Shown in pieces: positions 31,301-38,951 of a stretch of DNA of 64,000 nt. The position numbers and the translations under genes are program-made. The stretch's first letter is position 1; each line of letters starts with the position of its first letter. Below the pieces are notes generated by a model. The model searched no databases. It was not told the DNA's origin and worked only from the letters and a program-made list of their open reading frames with translations. The stretch is from positions 403,269 to 467,268 of the forward strand of contig JAHHQG010000026.1 in assembly GCA_018729555.1 (NCBI GenBank), given 5' to 3'. The stretch comes from Clostridiales bacterium (lineage in GTDB: Bacteria > Bacillota > Sulfobacillia > RBS10-35).

Positions 31301-31948
31301 TTGCGGACGCTGGGATGGTGGACCTACGGGATGGTGGCCCTGGCTCTCCTTCTGGCCTTCCTCTATGCGCCGCCCGAGGCCGTGATGGGGGAAACGGTGC
31401 GGTTCCTCTACTTTCACGTGGGGAGCGCCTGGATCGCCTTCCTGGCTTTCGGGGTGACGGCCCTGGCCAGCATCCTCTTCCTCTGGCAGCGCCGTTTCCT
31501 CTACGACCATTGGGCGGCGGCCTCGGCGGAGGTGGGGGTCCTCTTCACCTCCATCACCCTCCTCACCGGGATGTTCTGGGCCCGCTCGGTGTGGAACGTA
31601 TGGTGGCGGTGGGAACCCCGTCTCACCAGCACCCTCATCCTCTGGTTCATCTTCGTGGCCTACCTCCTGGTTCGCTCCGCCATCGAGGATCGCCAGCGGA
31701 GGGGTGGGGTGGCAGCGGTGGTAGGGCTGGTGGGGTTTGCCAACGTGCCCCTGGTCTACCTGGCCTCCCGCCTGTGGGGAGGGTTTCACCCGGCGGGGGC
31801 TCACCTGGAAGGCCGCATGGTGGTGGCCCTTTTGGCCAGCGTCCTGGCCTTCACCTTCCTCTACGGGTACCTCTTCACCCTGGCCCTCAGGGTGCGGCGC
31901 CTGGAGGAGCGGGCCAACCAGCTCTATTGGGGAGGCGACGATCCTTGA
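31301..31948 (+). CDS. ccmC: Cytochrome c maturation protein CcmC
   Basis: A 215-residue protein with six membrane helices. The Trp-rich haem-handling segment WNVWWRWEPRLTSTLILWF is diagnostic. The two His ligands are in YFHVGSAW and FHPAGAHLEG. TTG start at 31301 after GAGGTT. CcmC attaches haem to CcmE; the ccmE gene here lies 2.2 kb downstream after the bc-complex genes. Confidence 0.93.
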   Translation: MRTLGWWTYGMVALALLLAFLYAPPEAVMGETVRFLYFHVGSAWIAFLAFGVTALASILFLWQRRFLYDHWAAASAEVGVLFTSITLLTGMFWARSVWNVWWRWEPRLTSTLILWFIFVAYLLVRSAIEDRQRRGGVAAVVGLVGFANVPLVYLASRLWGGFHPAGAHLEGRMVVALLASVLAFTFLYGYLFTLALRVRRLEERANQLYWGGDDP

Positions 31949-32079
31949 CCTATCTGGTGGCCGGTTACCTTGTGATCTGGACCCTCATCTTCGGCTACAC
32001 CTTGCTCCTCGGCCGGCGGCTCAGTGAAGCGGAAAAGCGCATCGCCCGCCTGGAGAAAGAGGGGAAGGGGCGCAGTTAG
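31945..32079 (+). CDS. ccmD: CcmD-like single-helix protein
   Basis: A 44-residue protein with one membrane helix (YLVAGYLVIWTLIFGYTLLL) and a charged C-terminal tail (SEAEKRIARLEKE), the usual layout of CcmD, which releases holo-CcmE. TTG 31945 overlaps the ccmC stop, with GGGGAGG upstream. Confidence 0.8.
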   Translation: MTYLVAGYLVIWTLIFGYTLLLGRRLSEAEKRIARLEKEGKGRS

Positions 32080-32153
32080 GCCCTTCGTTCCTTGACGGGC
32101 CTTTTCCCTTCCCCGTAAGGTTACGGGTAGCAGTAGAAGCGGAGGTAACGCGC

Positions 32154-32675
32154 ATGGCGAAAGACCCTACGGTAGCGCCTTCTTCGGGAGGCGAGGAAAA
32201 GCATCCTCTGGCGGACTGGCTGGAGGGCTGGACGCCTCAAGAGGTGACCCGCCGCAAGTTCATGTCCATCTCTATGTGGACCATCGGGGGGCTCATCGCT
32301 TTGGCCTACGGCGGGCTCGGCCTCAAGTTCCTCTGGCCGCCTTCCCAGACCAACGTGCCCCTGGAGGAGGTGGGCACCTCCGATGAGTTCAAGGTGGGGG
32401 ATCCCCCCGTCCTCAAGGTGACCCAAAACCAGGGTTCCGAAGGGGGAGCGTGGATCGTCCGCCTGGAGAAGGAAGGGCTCGTGGCCTACGATATGCACTG
32501 CACCCACCTGGAGTGCCCCTACACCTGGGTGGGGAACCAGTTCGCCTGCCCTTGCCACGGCAGCACCTTTGACATCTACGGCAATGTCACCCACCCGCCG
32601 GCTCCCCGTCCCTTGAGGCGCCGCCTGGTGGTGGAGAAGGACGGCAAAGTCTACGTAGGGGGGATCATCTCTTGA
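32154..32675 (+). CDS. qcrA: Rieske iron-sulfur protein of the bc-type complex
   Basis: A 173-residue subunit. A twin-arginine motif (TRRKFMSI) precedes the membrane anchor at about 38-60. The 2Fe-2S ligands are in CTHLEC and CPCHGS, with disulfide Cys in both boxes. It transfers electrons from menaquinol oxidation to the cytochrome c part. A ribosome site precedes the ATG and its stop overlaps the cytochrome b-c gene. Confidence 0.95.
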   Translation: MAKDPTVAPSSGGEEKHPLADWLEGWTPQEVTRRKFMSISMWTIGGLIALAYGGLGLKFLWPPSQTNVPLEEVGTSDEFKVGDPPVLKVTQNQGSEGGAWIVRLEKEGLVAYDMHCTHLECPYTWVGNQFACPCHGSTFDIYGNVTHPPAPRPLRRRLVVEKDGKVYVGGIIS

Positions 32676-34111
32676 CCGTGTGGCAGCGCCTCTTCCGTTG
32701 GGTGGATGAACGGCTGTCCATCAAGGACGATATGACGGAAGCCCTCTATCACCCCGTGCCCCGCCGGGAGAGCTACCTGGACTACTTGGGCTTTGCCGCC
32801 GTCTTCGTCTTCATCAACCAGTTCATCACCGGCATCCTCCTGGCCACCGTCTACGCCCCCAGCCTGGCCCTCACCTCCGACGGCCTCCCCTACGCTTACC
32901 ACAGCATGAAGGTCCTCATGTCGGAGCCCTGGGGCTATTTCATCCGCAGCCTCCACTACTGGGGCGCCAGCTTCATGGTGGTGGTGGTCTTCCTCCACAT
33001 GCTTCGGGTCTTCTACATCGGCGCCTACAAGAAGCCCCGGGAGCTCAACTGGATGCTGGGGGTCCTCCTCCTGGTGACGGTTTTGGCCTTCGCCTTCACG
33101 GGATACCTCCTCCCGTGGGACCAGGAGGCTTACTGGGCCACCATGGTGGGGACGGCCATGGTGGGCTATGCCCCCCTCCTCGGCGATTGGCTGACGGGGA
33201 TCCTTCGCGGCAGCGAGTTTTTGACCCAGGCCACCATCTCCCGGTTCTTCTCCATCCACGTGCTGGTTTTGCCCATCACGCTGGTCCTCCTGATGGCCGC
33301 CCACATCGGCCTCGTGTTCCGGGTGGGGGTGACGGAAGCCGACCGGGCCCTCCCCCCTGGGTGGCGCAAGAAGCACGTGAAGGGGACGGTGGATATCCCC
33401 AAGGGTATGGTGCCCTTCTACCCCTACGGGACCTTCGGCATGATGGTCACCGTCCTGGTGACGATGCTGGCCCTTTTCACCGTGGCCTATTTCTATCTCC
33501 CGGAGATCCAGGCTCCCGCCGATCCCCTCAACCGGGACCACTATGAGCCCAAGCCGCCCTGGTACTTCATGTTCCTCTACCAGTTCCTGAAGTTCGTGCC
33601 GGGCTACTACTGGGCGCAGGTGGTGGCCATCGTCATCATCCCCCTGGCGGCCATCCTCTTCCTCTTCTTCCTGCCCGTCCTCGACAAGAACCCCAGCCAT
33701 GAACCCCGCCGCCGGCCGGTGGCCCTTTCCGCCATGGCCTCGGTGGTGGTCCTTCTGGTGGGCCTCACCTACATGGGGCAAAAGTCCACCGTCATCCCTC
33801 CCACGCAGGAGGTGGTGGCCCAGGCCAAGTGGAGCGACGTATCCAAGATCTTTCAAGCCTACTGCGCGTCCTGCCACATCGCCAGCACCTCGGGAGGCCT
33901 TAGCCTGGCCAGCTACGATGCCGTCATGAAGGGCGGCCAGAACGGGCCCATCATCGTGCCGGGAAAGCCGGAGGAAAGCCTCCTCTGGCTGGTCATCAAC
34001 GGGGAGCCCAACCCGTACAACGTCCCGCCCATGCCCCTGGGTGGCCAGCCCATCCCCGCCACGGCCCGCCAGACCATCGAGAACTGGATCAAGGACGGTG
34101 CGCCTAGGTGA
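32672..34111 (+). CDS. Cytochrome b fused to a C-terminal cytochrome c domain
   Basis: A 479-residue fusion. Residues 1-220 are the cytochrome b6-like half with haem His pairs 13 and 14 residues apart, the b6-type spacing. Residues 240-370 are the subunit IV-like half with PPWY in place of PEWY at the quinol site. After a last helix a cytochrome c domain has CASCH (about 406-410) and VPPMPLGG with a likely Met ligand. The b6 Cys that holds haem ci appears replaced by Leu. Start TTG 32672 after GGGGGG; GTG 32678 is possible. This fuses subunits usually encoded as qcrB and qcrC. Confidence 0.9.
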   Translation: MTVWQRLFRWVDERLSIKDDMTEALYHPVPRRESYLDYLGFAAVFVFINQFITGILLATVYAPSLALTSDGLPYAYHSMKVLMSEPWGYFIRSLHYWGASFMVVVVFLHMLRVFYIGAYKKPRELNWMLGVLLLVTVLAFAFTGYLLPWDQEAYWATMVGTAMVGYAPLLGDWLTGILRGSEFLTQATISRFFSIHVLVLPITLVLLMAAHIGLVFRVGVTEADRALPPGWRKKHVKGTVDIPKGMVPFYPYGTFGMMVTVLVTMLALFTVAYFYLPEIQAPADPLNRDHYEPKPPWYFMFLYQFLKFVPGYYWAQVVAIVIIPLAAILFLFFLPVLDKNPSHEPRRRPVALSAMASVVVLLVGLTYMGQKSTVIPPTQEVVAQAKWSDVSKIFQAYCASCHIASTSGGLSLASYDAVMKGGQNGPIIVPGKPEESLLWLVINGEPNPYNVPPMPLGGQPIPATARQTIENWIKDGAPR

Positions 34112-34488
34112 GAAGGGCTCTCGCCCTCATGGTGTTCGTGGCGGCGGTGGGGGTATTGGCCTACTCGGCCTTCAGCGAGGCGGCCACCCGCTACTATGCC
34201 GTCGATGAGTGGGCGGCCCTTCCCGATGGGGAGAAGGCTCAGTTCGTCCGCCTGCAAGGGGAGATCCAGCCGGGTTCCATCCAGTGGAACCCGGCTCTTC
34301 CCGAGCTGCGCTTCGTTCTCTACCGGGGAAGCGCCGCCGTCCCCGTGGTCTACCGGGATGTAAAACCCGATGTCTTTCAGGAGGACATGGAAGCTGTGGT
34401 GGCGGGTCGCTGGGACGGCGGCGTCTTTGTGGCGACGGACCTTTCCGTCAAGTGTCCCTCCAAGTACGAGGCGGCACCGGGGAAGTGA
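34108..34488 (+). CDS. ccmE: Haem chaperone CcmE, CxxxY type
   Basis: A 126-residue protein: one N-terminal membrane helix and a beta-barrel domain. The haem-attachment motif is C116-PSK-Y120 instead of the usual HxxxY. Such CxxxY CcmE proteins are known from archaea and some bacteria. GTG start overlaps the cytochrome b-c stop. Placement in the bc-complex operon, apart from ccmABCD, couples the chaperone to its client. Confidence 0.85.
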   Translation: MRRALALMVFVAAVGVLAYSAFSEAATRYYAVDEWAALPDGEKAQFVRLQGEIQPGSIQWNPALPELRFVLYRGSAAVPVVYRDVKPDVFQEDMEAVVAGRWDGGVFVATDLSVKCPSKYEAAPGK

Positions 34489-35578
34489 GGAGGGCTGCCA
34501 GGCCGAAGGCGGCCCAGAGGGTGAGGGAGCCCCGGGGATCCTGGAGGGTGCTGTTGAAAAGGCCGTGGAAGGCGGCGGCCAGAAAGATGGCCTGAAAGGC
34601 CCGACCTTCGGGAGCAATCCCCTCCAACCGGCGGCTCAGGTGCACCCAGGGGTAGAGGGCCAGGAGAAGTCCGGGGAGGCCCAGCTCCGAAAGGAGCTGG
34701 AGGTAGGTTTGGTGGGCCCCGACACCGGCCCCTGAGAGGCGGGGAAACTGGCCCAGGCCCACCCCCAAGGGGTGGCGGAGAAAGAGGCGCCAGGCAGCTT
34801 CCCAGAGGTTCAGGCGGGCCCGGAGGCTTTCAGAACCGGCCGTCCACCGCCGGCGGGCGGAGGGGATCAAGAGGCTGAGGGCCAAGGAAAGGGTTAGGCG
34901 CAAGAGGCCCTGCCGGCCGAGATAAAAGGCCCCCAAAAGGGCGCCTCCCCAGCCGGCGCGGGTGCCGGTGAGGAAGAGGGCCAATCCCAGGAGGATGGAC
35001 AGGGAAAAGGGTCCCCTTCCGGGGAGGGATGAGGCCAGGAGGAGGGGCGGCAGGAGGAATTGGGAGAGGGTGTTGGCATTGCCGAGGGTACCCCGCACCC
35101 GCTCCTCCGCCAGAAAGAGGGCCTGGCTGAGGGCCAGGAGGGCCTGGAGAAGGCCGGTCCAAAGAAAGAGGCTCTGGAGGTAGGAAAAGGAAAGGCCTCC
35201 CCGCCCGCTCCAGACGAAGGCCGCTGCCAAGACGGGTCCTTGGGCGGCCAGGAAGAACCGGCTGAAGGCTTCCTTTTGGGGGAGGGACAGGCTTCCCCCC
35301 AAAAGGGCCAGGAGGTAGAGGGCCAGGGAGGAGGCGGTGGGAAACCAGGGAGAGTGAGGTGGGGCCAGGCAGAGGACCCAAGACACAAAGGCGCTCGCGT
35401 AAATCGCCATTTCCCCTGTTAGATAGACATAACCATGCCAGGCGTAGTATGAGAAGAAGAGAGGCCCAGCCAAAAAGGCGAAGGCCAGGAGAATACCCAA
35501 AACGGCCTGGAGCCATCCGGGCGGCGAAGGAGACGGATGAAGCCTTGGCGGTGCAGCCTGAAGATCAGGCGGTGACAA
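34448..35578 (-). CDS. O-antigen ligase/polymerase-like membrane protein
   Basis: A 376-residue protein with about ten membrane helices. NANTLSQFLLPPLLLA, GTRAGWGGALLG and the long external loop with HPLGVGLGQFP then GAHQTYLQLLSELG are characteristic of the Wzy_C/O-antigen ligase family. It overlaps the 3' end of ccmE by 41 bp. The TTG start at 35578 overlaps the glutamate dehydrogenase start head to head, so the real start is perhaps further in. Substrate unknown; a teichoic or exopolysaccharide role is possible. Confidence 0.75.
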   Translation of the reverse strand: MSPPDLQAAPPRLHPSPSPPGWLQAVLGILLAFAFLAGPLFFSYYAWHGYVYLTGEMAIYASAFVSWVLCLAPPHSPWFPTASSLALYLLALLGGSLSLPQKEAFSRFFLAAQGPVLAAAFVWSGRGGLSFSYLQSLFLWTGLLQALLALSQALFLAEERVRGTLGNANTLSQFLLPPLLLASSLPGRGPFSLSILLGLALFLTGTRAGWGGALLGAFYLGRQGLLRLTLSLALSLLIPSARRRWTAGSESLRARLNLWEAAWRLFLRHPLGVGLGQFPRLSGAGVGAHQTYLQLLSELGLPGLLLALYPWVHLSRRLEGIAPEGRAFQAIFLAAAFHGLFNSTLQDPRGSLTLWAAFGLAALLTSPVPPRTWRDT

Positions 35579-36831
35579 AAGAACGCAACCCCTATCGCAT
35601 TGTGCAGGCCCTTTTGAAAGAGGCCGTCCAAACCTTGGGCCTTCCCTACGATGTCTATGAGATCCTCAGCTATCCTCATCGCTTTGTGGAAGTCAACATC
35701 CCCGTCCGGCGGGACAACGGCCAGCTACAGGTCTTCACCGGCTACCGGGCCCAGCACACCCACGTCCTGGGGCCGGCCAAGGGCGGCATCCGCTTCCATC
35801 CCGGGGTGACGGCCGATGAGGTGAAGGCCCTCGCCATGTGGATGAGCTTCAAGACGGCCGTGGCGGGCCTTCCCTTCGGAGGGGCCAAGGGCGGGGTGGT
35901 GGTGGATCCCCGGCAGCTCTCCCTGCGGGAGCTGGAGGAGCTGGCCCGGGGGTACATCCGGGGCCTGGCGGAATACCTGGGTCCCCATATCGACATTCCG
36001 GCCCCTGACGTGGGCACCAACGAGCGGATCATGGGCTGGATGATGGACGAGTACGAGCGGGTGGTGCGGCGGAACGATCCGGGGGTTTTGACGGGGAAAC
36101 CCCTCATCCTAGGCGGCTCCTACGGGCGGGCGGAGGCCACGGGGAGGGGCGTGGTCCTCTGCATCAACGAGGCGGCGGAACGGCTGGGGATGAAGCTTCG
36201 CCAGGCGACGGTGGCCATCCAGGGGTTTGGGAACGTGGGGGGCCACACGGCCCGCCTCCTCCACGCCATGGGCGTCAAGGTGGTGGCGGTGGTGGACATC
36301 GAAGGTGGCCTCTACGACCCCGAGGGCCTGGACATCCCCGGCCTCCTGGAGCATGCCGCCCGGCGGGGGAGCGTGGCGGGGTTCCCCCAAGGGGATCCCA
36401 TCACCTCCAAGGAGCTTTTCCAGCTGGATGTGGACGTGGTGGTGCCGGCGGCCCTGGAGAACCAGATCGATGCCGAGGTGGCCCAGGGGATGCGCTGCCG
36501 CATCGTGGCGGAGGCGGCCAACGGACCCACCACTCCCGATGGGGACGCCGTCCTCAAGGAGAAGGGCATCTTCGTCATCCCCGACATCCTCTGCAACTCG
36601 GGCGGGGTGACCGTCTCCTACTTCGAATGGGTGCAAAACCTCACCCAGTATTACTGGGGTGAAGAGGAGATCAGCCAGCGGCTGGCCCGGCAGATGAAAA
36701 ACGCCTTTGCTCGGGTCTTTTCCATGCACCGGGAGATGCAGACCGATATGCGCCACGCGGCTTACCTCGTGGCGGTGCGCCAGCTGGCCCAGGCCATGGC
36801 CGCCCGCGGGATGATCCCGCCCATCGGGTGA
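35545..36831 (+). CDS. Glutamate dehydrogenase
   Basis: A 428-residue NAD(P)-dependent enzyme. The substrate domain has GYRAQHTHVLGPAKGGIRFH, KTAVAGLPFGGAKGG with the catalytic Lys, and PAPDVGTNERIM. The coenzyme domain has VAIQGFGNVGGHTARLL; a following acidic VDIEGG hints at NAD preference. Start uncertain: TTG 35545 (12 bases after GAAGGAG), GTG 35551 or GTG 35572. The first gives the usual length of GudB/RocG. Confidence 0.93.
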   Translation: MAVQPEDQAVTKERNPYRIVQALLKEAVQTLGLPYDVYEILSYPHRFVEVNIPVRRDNGQLQVFTGYRAQHTHVLGPAKGGIRFHPGVTADEVKALAMWMSFKTAVAGLPFGGAKGGVVVDPRQLSLRELEELARGYIRGLAEYLGPHIDIPAPDVGTNERIMGWMMDEYERVVRRNDPGVLTGKPLILGGSYGRAEATGRGVVLCINEAAERLGMKLRQATVAIQGFGNVGGHTARLLHAMGVKVVAVVDIEGGLYDPEGLDIPGLLEHAARRGSVAGFPQGDPITSKELFQLDVDVVVPAALENQIDAEVAQGMRCRIVAEAANGPTTPDGDAVLKEKGIFVIPDILCNSGGVTVSYFEWVQNLTQYYWGEEEISQRLARQMKNAFARVFSMHREMQTDMRHAAYLVAVRQLAQAMAARGMIPPIG

Positions 36832-36832
36832 G

Positions 36833-37138
36833 TTAAAAGATGCGCCGGGATCGCTGGAGATAGGTTAGGGCGCCCCAATAGAGGGCCAGCCCGGCTCCCA
36901 TCACCAGGATCCCGGCGCCTACGCTGAGGTACCCGGCCCAGCGGAGCATCTGGAGGATGCGCTGGGCCAGGTCGGTGCTGACCACCCCCGGAAAGCTGAT
37001 GATGAGAATGGACTGGGTGTAGACTTCCACGGCGCGGGCGAAGACCCAGTGCCCCACGAGAAAGGCCAGCACCAGGAGAAAGGCCATATAGAACAAGAGG
37101 GAATGGGGACCCCGCCGTCCCCAGCCTTGCCGGAACAC
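36833..37138 (-). CDS. Small two-helix membrane protein of unknown function
   Basis: A 101-residue protein with two predicted membrane helices (about 14-36 and 68-90) and a basic N-terminus. No family recognised. GTG 37138 has AGGAGG eight bases upstream. It follows the DivIVA-like gene on the same strand and ends one base from the glutamate dehydrogenase stop. Confidence 0.6.
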   Translation of the reverse strand: MFRQGWGRRGPHSLLFYMAFLLVLAFLVGHWVFARAVEVYTQSILIISFPGVVSTDLAQRILQMLRWAGYLSVGAGILVMGAGLALYWGALTYLQRSRRIF

Positions 37139-37161
37139 CGCCGTGGCCTCCTGGCCACGGT

Positions 37162-37716
37162 TTATGTGGAGGGCCCGGTCACCTGTGCGGGCAAGAGGGG
37201 CCGCAGGGCCTGGAGGGCTTCTTGGGCCTGGCGCCAGGCGTCCTCCACGGCCTGCCAGTGGCGAAGGGCTCGTTCCGCGTGCCCTTCCATGGCCTGCACT
37301 TCTTTTTGGAGGGCCCGGCGGCGGTTCTCCAGCTCCTCCAGGTCCGCCAGAAGCTTCTCTTTCGCTTCCCGCGCTTCCGCTTCCGCCTGCCGGAGGATCT
37401 CCTCCCTGCGGTCCTGGGCTTCCTGGAGGATCTGGGCAGCCCGGCTTTCCGCCTGAGCCAGGGTGGCGGCCGCCTCCTTGCGGGTGGCCACAATGGCCTG
37501 GGCCAGCTCCTTTTCCATGGCCCGGTACTGGGCCAGCTCCTTCTCCAGCTCTTCCACCTTGGGGTCGGCTTCCGCCTTCCGGCTTTCCAGGCGGGCCACC
37601 TCTTCATCCCAGCGGCGGGCTAGCTCTTCGAGAAACCGGTCGACTTCGTCGGGGTCATACCCGCGGAGCGTGCGGGTGAAGGTGCGGTTCAAGATCTCCA
37701 GGGACGTCCGGGACAC
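37162..37716 (-). CDS. DivIVA-domain coiled-coil protein
   Basis: A 184-residue protein. The N-terminal FTRTLRGYDPDEVDRFLEEL is the DivIVA membrane-binding motif, followed by a continuous coiled coil to about residue 165. It differs from the second DivIVA at 62.9 kb. Its 5' end overlaps the CpaE-like gene by 62 bp, so the two are probably co-translated; a polar-localisation function is plausible. Confidence 0.82.
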   Translation of the reverse strand: MSRTSLEILNRTFTRTLRGYDPDEVDRFLEELARRWDEEVARLESRKAEADPKVEELEKELAQYRAMEKELAQAIVATRKEAAATLAQAESRAAQILQEAQDRREEILRQAEAEAREAKEKLLADLEELENRRRALQKEVQAMEGHAERALRHWQAVEDAWRQAQEALQALRPLLPAQVTGPST

Positions 37717-38833
37717 CTTGGAACCTCCTTTCCGCCCGGGTGGCGGGAGCCAGGTGGGGCCAGGCCCATTCCACCAAAGGCTTTAGATGTTGCACCAGAG
37801 CTGGAGGCTGGCGCCGCCCAGCTAGGGGGCGCCCCTGCTCCAGGGAGCTGAGGGCCTCCCCGTCATAGGGGAGGTGGATGTCCACCCGCCGGCCCAAGGC
37901 TTCCGCCATGGCCCGGGGTGTCAGCTTCATGTCGGGGAGATGGCGGTTGGCGATGAGGAACACCCGTTGGCCGGCCCCCAGCTCCGTCAGGCGGCGGAGC
38001 CGGCGGGCCGCCAGGGGAAGGGCCGAGGGGGTGGCCGGGAAGACGAGGGCCACCTTGTGGCCGCCTTGGAGAAGGGCGGCGCTGCGGCTGTCCCAGATGG
38101 GGGGGAGGTCCACCACTCCTGCGGGAAAGGCCGTCTGCAGCTGCTCCAGGGCCCAGACTAGCCGATGGCCTTCCTGCTCCTCCCAGAGGCCCAGGATTTC
38201 GGGCGACGGGTAGAGGGCTACGGGGAGCCCCGGGACCTTTAGGGCCGCCTCCTGGAGGAGCTGGGGCGGCCGAGGGGTCTTGGGGCCCTGGAGGAGATCG
38301 GCCAGGGTCGAGGAGGAAGGCACCTTGAGGTACTGGTGGAGGGCGCCGCCATCCAGGTCCAGGTCCACCAATAGAGCCGGCTGGCCCGCCAGGCGACCCG
38401 CCAGGATGGCGGTGTTGAGGGCCAAAAGGCTCTTCCCCACCCCGCCTTTGATGCCCGCCATGAGGAGAAGCCCCGAGGAAGCCCCCTCCTCCTTGGGGAG
38501 GAGGTCCAAGTCCGTCAGAGCCTGACGGAGATCGGGGAGGGTGACGGGCCAGGTGAGGTAGTCGGAGGCGCCCCGAACCATGGCCTGGCGCAGGAGGTCC
38601 GGGGAGATCTCTTCCCCGAAGACCACCACGGGGGCCGGCGAGGGGAAGGGCGCCCGGGCCAGGAAGAGGTCCTTTTCCGCCAGGATGAGGTGAAGGTCTC
38701 CTGCGGAGCGGGGGAGGCTTTCCCCCCGGTGGATCTCGCTTCCGGGCAACAGGCGCTTTAGCAGCTGGCCCAGCTGGTCGGCCGCCTGGGGGTGGGTAGC
38801 GAGGATGGCCACTCTTACCGTATGCTTCTCCAT
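37655..38833 (-). CDS. CpaE/TadZ-like protein: degenerate receiver plus ParA/MinD ATPase
   Basis: A 392-residue protein. Residues 5-110 resemble a response-regulator fold without the phosphoacceptor Asp (LHLILAEKDLF where the Asp strand is expected). The ATPase domain has the deviant Walker A GIKGGVGKS (127-135), then LLVDLDLDGGALHQYLKV and VVDLPPIWDS. CpaE/TadZ proteins place pilus or secretion machines at a pole, but no tad genes are in the window. The overlapping DivIVA-like gene supports a localisation role. Confidence 0.78.
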   Translation of the reverse strand: MEKHTVRVAILATHPQAADQLGQLLKRLLPGSEIHRGESLPRSAGDLHLILAEKDLFLARAPFPSPAPVVVFGEEISPDLLRQAMVRGASDYLTWPVTLPDLRQALTDLDLLPKEEGASSGLLLMAGIKGGVGKSLLALNTAILAGRLAGQPALLVDLDLDGGALHQYLKVPSSSTLADLLQGPKTPRPPQLLQEAALKVPGLPVALYPSPEILGLWEEQEGHRLVWALEQLQTAFPAGVVDLPPIWDSRSAALLQGGHKVALVFPATPSALPLAARRLRRLTELGAGQRVFLIANRHLPDMKLTPRAMAEALGRRVDIHLPYDGEALSSLEQGRPLAGRRQPPALVQHLKPLVEWAWPHLAPATRAERRFQGVPDVPGDLEPHLHPHAPRV

Positions 38834-38951
38834 GGTGCCTTTAAGTCTATTGGCGGATGGGCGGAAGCCATAGAGGCCAAAAAGCCCGCCAAAAAGTGAC
38901 TTCTGTCCTGTTTTCTTCGCCGAGGGGGGTTACTCCGCGGACCGGCGCTGG

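Noticed and set aside
32651..33877. A 408-residue His/Glu/Gly-rich frame opposite the cytochrome b-c gene
   Set aside because: Low-complexity antisense composition over an unmistakable cytochrome b gene.
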